Shown: piece after piece, positions 1-11,601 of the stretch
Position numbering within the stretch: the stretch's first letter is position 1
How the letters are laid out: each line of letters opens with the position of its first letter
Assembly (NCBI GenBank): GCA_017655985.1
Contig: JACJVS010000004.1
Coordinates: 2,697,501 to 2,761,500, forward strand
DNA from: Incumbomyces delicatus
Lineage: Eukaryota; Ascomycota; Eurotiomycetes; Chaetothyriales; Trichomeriaceae
DNA length: 64,000 nucleotides
Direction: 5' to 3'
The notes under the pieces: model-generated
The model's database searches: none
Told to the model about the DNA's origin: nothing
What the model saw: only the letters and a program-made list of their open reading frames with translations
Translations under genes and position numbers: made by a program

Positions 1-1
1 A

Positions 2-259
2 GACTTCGAGTATGGCCAGATGCCTGAAACCCTAGAAAATCAATTTTCTTGGTTAGGCAACGGCATGACCGTAGCCCAAGAAAGAGGTGAGAAGACGACT
101 ACATATCTTGACAAAGTCATTATTCCCCCAATTATCAATCACGAACCTCGTCCGAAACAGAAGCAGTTTCCGGTGGCAAATGGTCATCCGGAAATAGACC
201 ACCACGAGGACGATCGTGTGGATGGAATTGAGACAGCCATGACCACAATGATGGCCTAA
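2..259 (+). CDS. 3' end of an unidentified gene entering from the left edge
   Basis: The frame is open from the first complete codon at base 2 to a stop at 257-259, giving 85 residues with no necessary start, so this reads as the C-terminus of a gene that begins outside the window. The peptide is hydrophilic, has a proline- and lysine-rich stretch (residues 35-55) followed by an acidic/histidine patch, and has no membrane segment. I do not recognise the family. The opposite strand is also open over 53-292, so coding status rests only on composition and on openness to the edge. It could be chance. Confidence 0.35.
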   Translation, partial: DFEYGQMPETLENQFSWLGNGMTVAQERGEKTTTYLDKVIIPPIINHEPRPKQKQFPVANGHPEIDHHEDDRVDGIETAMTTMMA

Positions 260-1543
260 AATTGTTATTCCCATCGACGACGTGCAAAACATTTCCCTAT
301 TAAGAAGCGACGATGCCTTGAAAATATCATTCTCATTTTGGCTTTCAGCTCTGTGCAGAAAACACTGTTGGTAAAGTGCGGAATATCACTATGTCGAGCC
401 AAAGAGCTCCGGCCTTCAGATTCTTTGGCTCAGCCGAAGCACGATGCGGTATTACATGGTGCCGTTCATCTAAGATAAGTTGCAACGGAGACGGTAATAA
501 ATCTTTTCAGGGGCGATTTTCGATCCTTTGGAAAGGCTCCACACATCTATCGTGGATGAGTTCCGGAAAGCGGGACGAAGCATAGTTTGAGCAAGATGAA
601 ACAGCGATGATCTTCTGAATTTACCATTTTTCACTTGAAACCAACATGATATGATTTACAGATCAATTAAAAGGCCATGCGGCTGTAGCACACCTTATTA
701 GAGTGGGTTACTGTAAGACCTTTTGTTGAAGCAACCACACAGTATTTGAGGGGTTGGCAGATCAGCGTGCCACGAGGTGGCAATGCACTTTGCTTGAAGA
801 CCCTTTTGGGACAAACTCTGCTTAGAAAACGACTTCGAGCTGTAGTAAGAGACATATCTACAATTCAGCCATTCCGACCACGTATGCTGGGAGTATGTAG
901 ACAATGATGTTGAATGGGGACTTGTCTCGTGCTGACTGGAACTGTGATCGCAGCCTACTGGGATACGAGTTCAACGCCTTACTCCTGAGGTTTCGAGACG
1001 AGTACATGCGTCCACTTTGTCTTTTCGTTATCACTGAGTGTAAATAGAGGCAACCTTGATCGCATGGAAGAACTGCTCATCACGAAACGGGGAGAGATCC
1101 ACTGTAACGTTCCCAATAGGGAAATTGTCGCAACACTAACGCCAGGGGCATACTCCACTGAATGGTCATGTTCTCTTTTCATTGTATGGCAGAGATACGC
1201 ATTAGACCACGTCTGAGGCAGTTCTCGAATCAAATTCGTACAATGATTTAACCGGTTATCCCGTATGGTCCGATACAAACTGGACGTTGATGCGAGACCC
1301 GTTTGCCGGAAATCTGATGTCATCTCAACAATACCCCATTCAATTGAAACTGGCAGCGACCAATCCACCCAAAATCTTCGATATACCCAGCTCGGGGCCA
1401 GTACGAAGGAGAGTGCTTATCAAAAATGTACTTGGTCATCAAGAATGATCACTCAATGTAGCACAAAAGTCCAAACTCGTCTCGAAAATGTACTTCGTCC
1501 ACATCTGCGTCGGAAGCACGGACATATTCGAACCGTGCAAAAA
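260..1543. other. Gene-free stretch left of the permease fragment
   Basis: Short frames on both strands overlap one another and none resembles a known family. The apparent upstream extension of the permease frame (1265-1543, 93 codons) looks non-coding: it lacks the conserved first membrane segment of the family and has no hydrophobic block. If the inversion proposed at 1543/30449 is real, this DNA was originally adjacent to what is now the 30.4 kb side. Confidence 0.5.
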
Positions 1544-3083
1544 ATCGGCAGTGGTCTTAATCACGCTGGTCCATTGGGACTGTTACTCTCGTGGGTCATA
1601 TACTGTTGTGTTGTTGGTTTGGTCAACAATGGCATGGCTGAAATGGTCACTCTGATGCCTGTCAGTGGTAGCCACGTGCGACTGGCAGGTAAATGGGTCG
1701 ACGACGCCTTAGGATTTATGGCTGGGTGGAACTTTTTCATCTACCAGGCTTTACAAGTCCCCTTTGAAATTACCGCGGTCTGCGTTGTGCTTGGTTTCTG
1801 GAGAGATGATATCCCTATCGCAGCGGTATGCGGCGCTTGTATAGCGTTATATTGGTAAGAAGTTCACATCTGCTACCATAATACCATTCACTAACGCAAC
1901 CAGCATCTTAAACGCCCTAGCAGTCAGCGTTTACGGAGAGTCCGAGTTCTGGTTGTCAGGCGGGAAAGTCGTTCTGATCGCAATCCTTTACTCGTTCACA
2001 TTCGTTACGATGGTTGGTGGTAACCCCCGACATGATGCTTATGGCTTTCGCTATTGGAAGAATCCTGGGCCCTTCAGTGAATATATCCATACAGGTGCAC
2101 TTGGATCCTTCGAAGGATTCCTATCGACATTTTTTCTGGCAGCTCTATTGATTGTCGGCCCAGAATATATTGCAATGGTCTCGGCCGAGGCAAAACGGCC
2201 ACGAGTATATATCAAGAGTGCATTCAAGACAATCTACTGGAGATTCGGCATTTTCTTTATTGGTGGTGCCCTTTGTGTTGGAGTTATCATCCCTTACAAC
2301 GAGCCAAGACTTGTTGCAATCCTAGGGGGCACCGCTGCAGCTTCACCATACGTCATCGCTATGGAAAATCTGGGTGTATCAGGGCTACCACATTTGGTGA
2401 ATGCGCTGCTACTTACCAGCATTTTCTCTGCGGGAAACACGTACGTTTATGCAGCAGTTAGGACACTATATGGACTGTCACTTGAAGGTCGAGCACCCTC
2501 CATTTTCAGAACGTGTACTAAGACCGGAGTACCCATCTACTGTTTCGCAGTTGTCGTACTCATTTCTTGCATCTCATTTCTGCAGGTCTCAAATGGAACC
2601 GCCAAAGTCCTATCTATCCTCATTAACCTCCTTACCGGTGGTTCAATCATCAACTACATTGTGATGGCCGCAACATACATCTGTTTCCACCGCGCTTGCA
2701 AAGCGCAGAGCGTTGACCGTCGACTATTCCCCTACTATGGGAGATTCCAACCATATTCCGCCTGGATTGCCTTCATCGTTGAGGTTGTAATCGCGTTCAC
2801 CTTGGGCTACTCAGTCTTTCTTCCAGGACGCTTTGATATCATCGACTTCTTCTCGAACTATGCGATGCTCATGCTTGCACCTTGCCTTTTCTTCGGTTGG
2901 AAGCTTTTGAGGCGCACAAAGTTTGTTTCGGCAAAGGAAGCCGACCTAGTGTGGGAGCGGCCTGTCATTGATGCATATGAAAGCACTTTTGTGGGTCAAC
3001 CTCTCGGGTTTTGGACTGAAGTTCTTCAGCCCCTTGGTTTCAAACGGCATGTGAGAGACGATGAGCGGCGCTCTTCGGTCTAA
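1544..3083 (+). pseudogene. Dicarboxylic amino-acid permease, C-terminal nine-tenths (gene cut at residue ~53)
   Basis: Two exons (1544-1854 and 1904-3083, intron 1855-1903 with GTAAGA/CAG ends) encode about 496 residues of an AAT-type APC-superfamily permease, closest by eye to the fungal dicarboxylic amino-acid permeases (Dip5-like, plasma-membrane proton symport of Glu/Asp). Diagnostic blocks are LNHAGPLGLLLSW, AEMVTLMPVSG, GFMAGWNFFIYQAL, MVGGNPRHDAYGFRYW and VGPEYIAMVSAEAKRPR, then a run of membrane segments and a C-terminal hydrophilic tail. The family's N-terminal cytosolic tail and first membrane segment (consensus IAIGGSIGTGLF) are absent: the frame upstream of 1544 is unrelated. The missing piece matches the isolated exon at 30450-30608 on the other strand. 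All visible downstream blocks are intact, with no stops, so disruption would be recent. A functional alternative start cannot be excluded, but loss of TM1 would be unusual in a working transporter. Confidence 0.85.
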
Positions 3084-4218
3084 GTCAAGTACTTGTAGTG
3101 CTTTGACACCTACTGTGGGTCAGCATGACAGCCGCTGGTCAGTACCTAAGGAGATAGGATGACGCGACGTAGTGGTCTGATATCGGTTTCACAAGTTCTT
3201 ACTCTCAGCCGTTTAGGTAGCAATTCCCTAGTGTTAGCTGCAATGAATCACTGAGTTCGTCTCTCGATAGCCGTATATGCCAATACGGAAACAGGTTTAT
3301 CAGTGCTCCTCACATATTGTAGAAATCACCCCGAGAATATCAGCCAATCATCAACGCAATAATGCTCAACGACAAGACGCATAAATCTCAGCGTACCTTA
3401 AATAGCTACTCACAACTGTTTTGGCCTCATATTCCACCACAGATAGGACAGTCTCGAGAAGCGTCGGCCGCGTTTGTTACCGTACGATCGTCTTCTTATC
3501 CCTGGCAGTAGTGCCAGTGCTGTTGATGTCGCAATAAACATCGAAGCCCGAGTCAAGTTGATCCACATTACTTTCTGCATAGCAACAACGTCGTTCGCGG
3601 AGATGAGCCCGCGCTTAAATACATATTTTTTGGTTATACATCAATCAGATTGATGAGCTCCATCGAACCTTGTTCCGCCAGACAGTATCCGTCCTCATTT
3701 TGGGGCCGGGGCCCCGCTATTTACAGCCGCCTCGCCAAGCAAAACCAAAAGGTTAGACGATCTTGGACATGTACATAGTTCCATGCATTCTTACTTCATA
3801 TGAAGTATGAAGCAACATAGATGAAGTAGAATTTGCAGATGGAGATTTTCCCTGTGGATCCTGATTTCGTCTTGCACGGGTCGTATAAGAATGCATTGTT
3901 TCCGAGGCATGGTCATGCAGATTGGAGGCCTGGAAAACTATCACGGAAAGACATTTGTGACAATCAATATACTAAGAACCTCCTTTATTGGGAAGTTTAT
4001 TTCGTTAAGAGTAAGCTTTAGCATGGTACCTGGACCATTCAGTCGGAATTCTTCATGAGGAACCCAGCAGGAAACATTTACCAATCATGGTCCTCCGTTT
4101 CCATGTCTTGAGTTTGATACATGGGATTTCCACGAAGCTATTTAAGGCGGAACGCCTTCAAAATCATCACCTAGCGTTTTTGCGAGGATTTTCTTGATGC
4201 ACGATGCTTATGACTGAC
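3084..4218. other. Intergenic, no gene seen
   Basis: Only short overlapping frames (for example 3833-4021 on +, 3753-3944 on -) without family resemblance. A GC-rich palindromic patch lies near 3700-3716. This is probably 3' flank of the permease fragment facing the 3' end of the convergent NmrA-like gene. Confidence 0.5.
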
Positions 4219-5490
4219 TCACTGGAACAAGATAGGCGGGTTCGGGTCCCACTTTTTGAAAAAGCCTTGCACAGTATTGAGCTCTTGGTCCTTTTCTGCT
4301 TTGCCTCTGCCAGCAGCTCCACTTTTCTTGAGGACTGCTGCACTTGTGGGATCTGTGGCCTCGCCATCAAAGAATCGTCCCTCGATGGCTGCCATCAGCA
4401 CAAACAGTCCATTAACTTCTTGGGTTTTGTGCTGGTCCTTGGCTTTAAGAGAGTTATCGCTTGCTTCCACTTTTATGTAGCGAGCCTTCTTCCCGGTAGC
4501 TGTATGGCTTGTCAGAACAATAACTGTTAATTCAAGAGGGATAACGACTGTTAACTCACCTTCGATGAATCCGTCAACCAAGCCTTGGAAACTGGTAGAC
4601 TGCGACACGCCGTGAATAAATTTCCCACGCCATTTCTCTGGTTCCAAAAATATGCCGTGAACAATGTCACCATAGTCGTCTGCTACCGCCAAAAAGGGGA
4701 CAGATTCCGGATTGTTACCCATGGGTGGAACCATTAGCGTTCGGAAGCCCTCATCGTCAACCACCTTACAGAAGCCCCCAAATGCGGTGCAATACTTGTC
4801 CATATAGTAGTCTTCCAAAAACCATCCGGCATTGACAATAGTGACAGTTTCGAAACCCTTCACCTCGTATGCATAGTCCGAGATGGCTTTCTTGTATGTG
4901 AAAAAAATCAGCATTTATCAAAGAAAATGCCGCAGAAGCACACGAACTGTCAAATCCAAGGCTGGATAATCTCCCATTTGTTAATTTCTTCGCGCCTGGC
5001 AAAGCAGGATACACAAAATGTCGTATGCCAGCTTTCACCGCTGTGTCGATGATGGTTCTGCCCATATCAAATTCGGTAAGGCCTATCTGTGCTTTAAAGT
5101 TCTGAGTAATTCGTCAGCACAAAACGCAGGGAACCACCCAAAACTCAAGTTTTAGCCAAAATCGAAGTTGCATTTAGGGCTTCAACTTACAGGGTCATCT
5201 GAATCGGTATTGGCAAAAAGGCCCCAAGCACCTTGGAAAGCCGCATTTAGCTCTTCTCCGTTCCGTGAGTCCGCCTTGATCACTCTAATGCCCTTTTCCT
5301 TCACTAGACTTGCTTTGTAGGTGGTCGGGTCCCTCGACAAAACTCGAACCTCAAATTCGGGATTTTCATGAAGAGAAAATGCGACAGACTTGCCAAGGTT
5401 TCCTAATCGTACTCAAAACGTGCTGTGAGCTCGACACGGGTGAATTAATTACTCACCTGTTCCTCCCACGACGACTACCACCTTTGGCAT
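4219..5490 (-). CDS. NmrA-like NAD(P)-binding family protein (five exons)
   Basis: The start at 5490-5488 gives MPKVVVVVGGTG; the first intron interrupts the Rossmann glycine motif, which continues as NLGKSVAF after splicing (GxxGxxG type). Introns by GT/AG rule: 5403-5456, 5102-5190, about 4891-4947 (exact ends ambiguous) and 4500-4559. The product is about 335 residues, normal for the NmrA/HSCARG group of atypical short-chain dehydrogenases, which act as NAD(P) redox sensors or isoflavone-reductase-like enzymes. Conserved blocks include GIRHFVYPALPGAKKLTNG, the substrate-side VNAGWFLEDYY and the ADDYGDIVHGIFLEPEKWRG segment. The C-terminus is Lys/Glu-rich, ending at 4219. It is transcribed in the same direction as the P450 upstream at 8171-6502. 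The catalytic Tyr-Lys pair of classical SDRs is not evident, as usual in this family, so a regulatory role is as likely as an enzymatic one. Confidence 0.82.
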
Positions 5491-6501
5491 ATTGGTAAGA
5501 GGCGTTTTGCTTCGCAAAGGCGATCAAATCGTGATACTCGGAGAAGAAAAAAGGAGATTTGAGATTACAGACAGTAATACAATATGTGCTACTGCTCGAA
5601 TCTAAGTTCCGATAAACCTCCTCGCTTTGGGCTTCCACTTCACGACATATGGGGATCCGCTGTACTTCAGCTGTCGTTAATCGAGCCAGTAAGTGCATGG
5701 AACATCGTAACAATGTCGCAATCTATCGACTCGCAATATGTCTATAAATGGCATGTGGGGCAACGATTAGCATGGATTGGGTCTGTAGATCTGGGAACGG
5801 GAGAAGTCATTTAAGGGTCTTCCAAGACTAGTGTCGCACAACCGCAGCCTTCGTCACTTGGCTTAGCTCATACCTCCGGAAGTGTCGACATCAGATACGA
5901 AAAGCGAAGATGAAATCGCTGATAGGCGTGATTTTTTCAGAAGACACATTCTAGAGTTGCGGATGATTTCAGAGCTAACGTCCGTCCTTTAGAGCAACCT
6001 CCATATAGAAACACAACGAGCGTAGTATACTAAGTTAGCAAATCATGTCCAGTTTGGACGGCATGCGAAATAAATTTAAGCGGCAGTCTCAACACATCGG
6101 AAGATGGTCATAAAACGTCAAGAAACCAAAATTCTAGCAAATCCCAGTCTCTTAGATTATATGGTGCTCTCGTACTGTAGATCTGTCGAAAAACTTTTGA
6201 TTTGGAATCAAATCTTACCGTGGGCATAGCAAGACAAACACAGACACAGCACGAAATATTCCACACATCACACATCCCCTCCTTGAGAAGCTGCTAAAGA
6301 TCGATACAACTCTCTCTACGTAACGTGAATACATAAGCCCTCCATTGACCAGAGCCAACTTTGTCCTCGAGAGACTTAGACAGGGTATTTCTATATGCTC
6401 GAGGACACCGTCCACACAAGCATCTCCGTTTGTGCCCAACGGATTTCCAGCTAGCACTATGGAGGTTCTCCATGTCCATGAGTCGGTGCGCAATCTGATG
6501 T
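5491..6501. other. Intergenic between P450 and NmrA-like gene
   Basis: It separates the P450 stop (6502) from the NmrA start (5490), both on -, and should hold the NmrA promoter. Open frames here (5453-5713, 6215-6493 on -, 5584-5814 on +) have no recognisable family and no splice-compatible continuation that I can see. Confidence 0.5.
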
Positions 6502-8171
6502 TCAGCTAACAGGATGAAAATTCAACTCTAGTCTATGCCCAATGGGCCCAGCAAGGTAAGCATCTAACAATGCCATATCTCCACTATCGGCGATTGTTGT
6601 TGTGAAGTTGGCATACACGCTACCTATGAGGAATTTCATAGCTTGAGATATGTCAATATGTTAACCGTGAAAGAATGAGTTGCGACATAGTTGAGTACTT
6701 ACAGTAAAAGGCAAAGTTACTGCCAATGCACATCCTGCCACCACTTCCAAAGGCCCAAAACCAGTGCTTCATTATTGCTAATTGCTCAGATGAAGCCTCT
6801 AACCAACGTTCTGGTTTCCATTCATGTGGATCTGGAAATATCTCTGGTGTTCGATGCAGAACGTAAGCGTATGATTGTACTATCGTACCAGGTTGAATAT
6901 TGTGAACGCCCCCCAATGTGCAGGGCTTTGGTACCCGACGTGGCTGGCCGCCGGGCACGGCTGGATAGAGTCGTAGAGTTTCCATGATAACAGCATGGAG
7001 AATTGGCAAATTTTCAAGAATTTTAGGGTCTGGAATATCAGTAACCTCAACAACCTTATCAAGGTGATATCGCAAACTAGGGCAAGCTCGGAGCACTTCG
7101 CTTCGTAATTTAGTTTGCCACTGAGGATTGCGACACAGCTCCCACATGAGGTAAGTTTCGGTGTTGCCACTAGTTTCAAATGCAGCTGAATTGTGTGCGA
7201 ACATGTCGCTAGCAATTTGAAGTCGAGCTGGATATGCTCCTGGCTTTGAGTTGACCTCACTCATAGCCTTCAAAGCCTGTGCAAACACAATTGGGGTATT
7301 CTCCTCGTCAAGCTCTTTACCACTTGCGAGTAATTGCTGCGCTTTGTCACATTTCTCAAGATTCCAATCCTCAATCTTCCCGAACTTTGTATCGACCCAT
7401 TTTGGAATGAGATAAACTCCGAGTTTACGCATGAACCTTTGGAAGTCGGGGAATTCATATTGCCAGAAAGTGAATTTCGATGGACCGAAGAATCCGTCTA
7501 GATATAGTTTTCGTTCTTCTTGATTATTGATCAAATTGCTGCCAAGAGATCGACCAAACTGCCATTGCACGAAGGTGTCCATTGAGTAGGCATAGTTCAA
7601 TCCAAGCACTTCGACTGGTTTCGATGTGGACATCGCTTCGAATAAGAATGGGAGTAGGCGCCGGAAGAGAATGTCGCGGGTGGCAGCCCGTGCTGTCGGG
7701 GATGCTAATACGAACGATTTGGAAAACGTATTCGATATGATTCTCTTGCGTGCTGAATGCTCGGCATTATTTTCGAAGGTAAAAATATTCTCGGTGCTAA
7801 GGATTGATATTAGGAACAATCTCTAATACTCAATAGGCTATTAGCACTTACTTGTATATAGCGAAGCCGCGGAAGTAGAAAGGTGTCTTTGGAAATCCTC
7901 CTTGGTAAATTATCTTTAGCCCATCCTCGAAGCAATTCACGCTCAGCAGATGAGGAGCCAGCCGTACAGCCGGGCCTTTTTTCATGTGTGCACAGTAGAC
8001 TGATCTGTTCTCCCGGTGAGTCCATCTCATCCATAAGAGCCATAAAGGGCTGATGTGGCACGACCAATGCGCTGCTGGTGCTTTTGCAAGCGAAGACAGG
8101 AAGGCTGCTTCTATTATGTATTTGTAAAATGCTGCCAGCACAGTAGCTGCTACAAGAATGTACATGAGCAT
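6502..8171 (-). CDS. Cytochrome P450 monooxygenase (three exons)
   Basis: Three exons (8171-7852, 7796-6703, 6641-6502) join with GT/AG introns of 55 and 61 bp into an uninterrupted 517-residue protein, a typical fungal microsomal P450 length. Visible parts are an N-terminal membrane anchor (about residues 1-25), an I-helix variant with FETSGNTETY in place of the usual A/G-G-x-D/E-T, the K-helix ExxR as ETLRLYP, a PERW meander-type block (EWKPERW) and the heme-cysteine motif FGSGGRMCIG. The last exon (about 45 residues) is outside the main open frame and was found by splicing. The enzyme would take electrons from cytochrome P450 reductase at the ER; substrate cannot be inferred. Lying in tandem with the NmrA-like gene is suggestive of a small tailoring unit, but no synthase is nearby. 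The I-helix lacks the usual acidic-Thr spacing, which may affect proton delivery. Confidence 0.92.
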
Positions 8172-8460
8172 TGAGAAGAACAGTGGGTGAATAGTGGTCG
8201 TTAAGTGAACATGACAGTTTCAATTCTCGCGCAGCAAGAATATTTTGGCAACTGCAATTTGTATGAAGACAATCAAAGCGTAATAGGCTGCACATGATCG
8301 ACGGGGAATTACACGCTGAGGTTGTGCTTGTAGATGCGCAAGCTTCCTGGATAGTTGGAGAAAGTTCGTGAGGACTACTCTTGAAACTCGCAATTTTGTC
8401 GTATCTGGCAAGTAGCACAACGAATCTCCAGATTTTGAATGCACGCTTGACGGTGTTCGG

Positions 8461-8751
8461 CTATAATAATATCCATACACAAACAAGAACGGTTGCAAAC
8501 AGCCCCACCATTCCGGAGCCAAATGCCACGGCAATTCCTCCCACTGCCTTTGGTCGAAGCCAAACTCCGATCAATGGCATCACGAAGCAATTCATGAACT
8601 TTCTCATCTGTAGAGCATGACCAATGTCACGGAGCCTATCAGACAGGTCAGCCAGGAAGGTCTGGCTCCAATTTTCTTTCTCAGACTTCGACAACTTTTC
8701 TAGTAATAGCCTGGAAAGTGCGACACGCGACTGAATCTGAGGAGGCTCCAA
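8461..8751 (-). CDS. Possible small membrane protein, unidentified
   Basis: An open frame of 96 codons begins MEPPQIQSRVAL and ends in two hydrophobic segments (roughly residues 52-65 and 70-96), preceded by an amphipathic Lys/Glu-rich helix. It lies upstream of the P450 on the same strand, so it could be an independent small gene or the first exon of a longer one, but no convincing splice partner is visible in 8172-8460. No family recognised. The overlapping frames on both strands make this tentative. Confidence 0.25.
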   Translation of the reverse strand: MEPPQIQSRVALSRLLLEKLSKSEKENWSQTFLADLSDRLRDIGHALQMRKFMNCFVMPLIGVWLRPKAVGGIAVAFGSGMVGLFATVLVCVWILL

Positions 8752-9400
8752 AGTATGATGATCCTCTCAAGAACAATTTTCCCCGACATCAGACCTGACA
8801 TGCGATGTAGCTCCCTCAAAGCAGAAGTGATGCAAAACTATGAACGGAATGTCATAGCTAATGAAGGTTTTTTCTCTGGAATCTGTACTTTGAAGGACAC
8901 GAGCTCCTTACCCTCATCTGTAACAAGACGATAACAAGACGCAACAGCTTCAGAGACAGTCTCTATGCAGACACTGGACTCGCTAATCGGCCCAAACATA
9001 AGTCCTCCATACGCCCACCATTACCTGGCGTGAAAGCTAATCGCAGCGCTTCATCAACTGGTCTCATGGTTAGCCCCAATGCCATCCGTGTTGCTCCCGG
9101 GCTTAGGACGAATGAAGAAAGTAGTACAAGTCCGTCGGCCGGCAAGCAATCTCTGCCTATAATATTCGCATGGAGCGGTGGCGAATGTTGCAAGTTCCCG
9201 AAAGCCACCACTCAACACCTCTAATTCGGTGTTAGTTGCTGACAGATGGCACACCTTGGTGGCTGATAATTGATTTTCGCCCTGTCCTATATCCCTTCTT
9301 GCTCCCTGGACGCACTGATCGTTAACTGTAGGTGCCTTTACACTTCGGAACACTTCGTCTTTCTTATCTAGGATTCAAACGAGACTACCGGCATTCCACC
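8752..9400. other. Intergenic, divergent promoter region
   Basis: It lies between leftward- and rightward-transcribed genes and should contain the promoter of the oxidoreductase beginning at 9401. Frames 8963-9211 and 9054-9353 on - are short, mutually overlapping and unrecognised. Confidence 0.45.
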
Positions 9401-10885
9401 ATGTATTGTAATCTCATGAGAGATCCATTATTGCCAGTGGACCAGCCAACAAGCTCCTTCTGGCAGCAGCCACCGCATCCGAGACTTCTTGGTATCAGAT
9501 CTAATGATCTCCCTCGGTCAAGGGATATCGTGGTGATCGGATCAGGTATGACAGGGTTGAGTGTTTGCCGCACGTTGCTCTCTGGTTTCAATGGGTCCGT
9601 CAGCATTCTGGAAGCTCGTGAGGTTTGCTCTGGTGCATCTGGACGAAATGGCGGGCGCATCAACGCAGTTGCGGTTCTGGATTACGACAAATACAGACGG
9701 AAGTTTGGAGACGAAGCCGCCAAAAAGATTGTTCGTTTTGAGCTTGCCCATTATGAGCAGATCAGAGGTGCAGCCGAAGCTCTCGGTCCTGAGCTGTTTT
9801 CAAAGTCGGAAGTACGACAGGTTGAGACAGTCGCTGGAGTATTTAGTGAAGCAAAGTTGCAGCAGATGAAGGTGATGCTGGCGAACTTCGAAGCCGCCTT
9901 TCCAGATCTGAGGGGCCAATGGAATGTCACAGAGTCAGCAAAGGTCAGTTTAGTTCTGACTTAGATATCAGTTGTCTCACTAATCACATGACAGGACCAT
10001 GGTATCAAGCATGCAAAAGGAGCTCTCGTAGGCACCGCCGGCGCTGCTTGGCCATATCGCTTCGCAACCGCTTGTTATGCAGACCTTCTTGAACAATATG
10101 CAGAACGGTTCTCGATTGAAACTCAAACTCCAGCACTGTTAGTTTCCCGGAATGATGATCCGAATTATCCATATACAATCACAACATCTCGAGGATTTAT
10201 ACAAGCTCGACACATTGTCCATTGCACAGAAGGTCACTCCTCACATCTCTTGCCAGGTTTGCGTGGCATTCTTGTACCTCGTGCAGGACAGATGATGGTT
10301 CTAGTACCTCCCAAAGTAATCAAAGATTCCAATCGACAAAGATCTTGGAGCTTCTATTTCGACACTGGCTTTGACTACGCGACCCAGAATCGAGAGACAG
10401 GAAATATCTTTGTTGGCGGTGGTGATATTGGGGAAGATGTGAACAATATGCTGCGTTTTGGAGTGGCTTCTGATGCCGATGAACTGATATTGCCTAAGAG
10501 TCATCTTGTTGGTATTCTCCACGTTATGTTCGAAGATGCTTTCCGGGAAGATAGAGATTCATTTCAGGTAGAAGCCTCCTGGACCGGCATTCTGTGCAAC
10601 TCTCTTGATGGTGTACCGCTTGTTGGCATGCTTCCTCAAGAAGCTCTAACGACAAGGCCTCAAGGCAACAGGGAGAGTGCGGAATGGGTTTCGGCAGGCT
10701 ATGGAGGGTATGGAATGGTCAACAGCTGGCTTTGTGGGAAGGCTGTGGCTCAAGAATTACTGGGACAAGATGTCTCGTCCTATTTACCGGATCAGTACAT
10801 AATCACCTCGGAGAGGGTCATGAAACTGATAAATCACCTGAACGAAATCACCGGGACAACAAAACATCTAAGAGCGCTTCTATGA
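9401..10885 (+). CDS. FAD-dependent oxidoreductase, DAO (glycine/D-amino-acid oxidase) family
   Basis: Exons 9401-9943 and 9995-10885 (51-bp intron, GTCAGT/CAG) give 477 residues. The N-terminal dinucleotide fold VVIGSGMTGLSV is followed by the family block EAREVCSGASGRNGGRIN, which contacts the FAD pyrophosphate and flavin. The C-terminal half carries GGGDIGEDVNN, SWTGILCNSLDGVPLVG and a closing GYGGYGMVNSW that completes the FAD site, all in the usual order. The likely reaction is oxidation of an amine or amino acid with H2O2 release, but the substrate is not predictable; many fungal homologues are unassigned. The ATG at 9401 has CACC before it; the in-frame sequence upstream has no ATG, while 9416 is an alternative start. 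No signal peptide or PTS1 is visible. The 3' end runs into the amino-transferase remnant on the opposite strand. Confidence 0.88.
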
Positions 10886-10986
10886 GTGAAGATGATATAA
10901 CGCTTAGCTTGATTGAATGTCAGTTTCTCTTGAAAAACTCCACAGGCAATGCCTACCTCAAAGTGCACAATCGTGCCTATTGAGAC

Positions 10987-11303
10987 ACCCTCACGATAGC
11001 AATAACCAGCAGCTTGTGCTGTCTTCGAAATTGTCACTATGTCCGGTGGCGTTGGTTGATCCTAAAAGTTGTGCGCCCAGAACTTTCAGTAGCTCGGATC
11101 CCTGTCTGTACTTCATCGACAACAAACCTGACTTTATTTCTTACAGCAAGTTCGAGGGGACCATAGAAAAGAAGGGAGAGGCGTGATTATCTCCTCCTCC
11201 GGACTGTATCGTCTCAACGACCATTACAGCAACCGGATTGTAGAACCGTGTGATCCGTTTCTGCCAGACAACGCCGTTCTTCTTCGATGTTCTCTTTGGC
11301 ATG
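10987..11303 (-). pseudogene. 4-aminobutyrate aminotransferase fragment (frameshifts and stops)
   Basis: Reading leftwards, four blocks of a class-III PLP aminotransferase of the fungal GABA-transaminase type appear in order but in different frames: HAKENIEEERRCLAE (about 11303), VAVMVVETIQSGGGDNHASP (about 11200), AVRNKVRFVVDEVQTGIRA (about 11130; VDEVQTG is the PLP-ring aspartate region) and PPDIVTISKTAQAAGYCYR (about 11030), which contains the Schiff-base lysine region SKxAQ(T/A)AGY. At least one stop (TAG where the family has Trp) and several frame changes separate them. The N-terminal half and everything after the lysine block are missing: only about 100 of about 470 residues remain. The fragment cannot encode an active enzyme. 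GABA transaminase converts GABA and 2-oxoglutarate to succinate semialdehyde and glutamate in mitochondria. Confidence 0.8.
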
Positions 11304-11601
11304 CACAGCCAATCTGAGAGTCAATTACCGAGCGCCTATACCGACACCGGGCAGTATTTTGATCAGAACATGTGTGACTGAGAGAAAAGGGCGCAAGTGG
11401 TTCATGAGGGGTCACATTGTGAACGAGAATGGAACTGTGCTAGCTGAGGCAGATGCAATGTGGATTACCACCTCATGGGACAAGTTTAGGATATGGAGAA
11501 GGAACACTGCAACTCGATCTTGCAAGCTTGAGATCTTGTGCACCTTGGCGCCCAAACGCAGACCACTCAATACGGTTACCACTGGATACATACTTTCTTG
11601 A
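11287..11601 (+). pseudogene. Hotdog-fold thioesterase-like fragment
   Basis: Downstream of an ATG at 11287, about 60 residues (TANLRVNYRAPIPTPGSILI, then ERKGRKWFMRGHIVNENG and TVLAEADAMWI) match the C-terminal strand region of fungal PaaI/4HBT-type thioesterases. The N-terminal hotdog half with the HGG(x)ATLLDE-type active-site helix is not found upstream in any frame, where instead the GABA-transaminase remnant sits on the other strand and overlaps by a few bases. The tail after about 11480 is unlike the family. I read it as a truncated relic; a missed upstream exon is the alternative. Confidence 0.55.

Noticed and set aside
1265..1543. Apparent N-terminal extension of the permease frame
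   Set aside because: It is open by chance, has no family similarity and lacks TM1; the true N-terminus matches DNA at 30450-30608.
4219..10885. Secondary-metabolite cluster
   Set aside because: P450, NmrA-like and FAD oxidase genes are present, but there is no polyketide, peptide or terpene synthase in the window.
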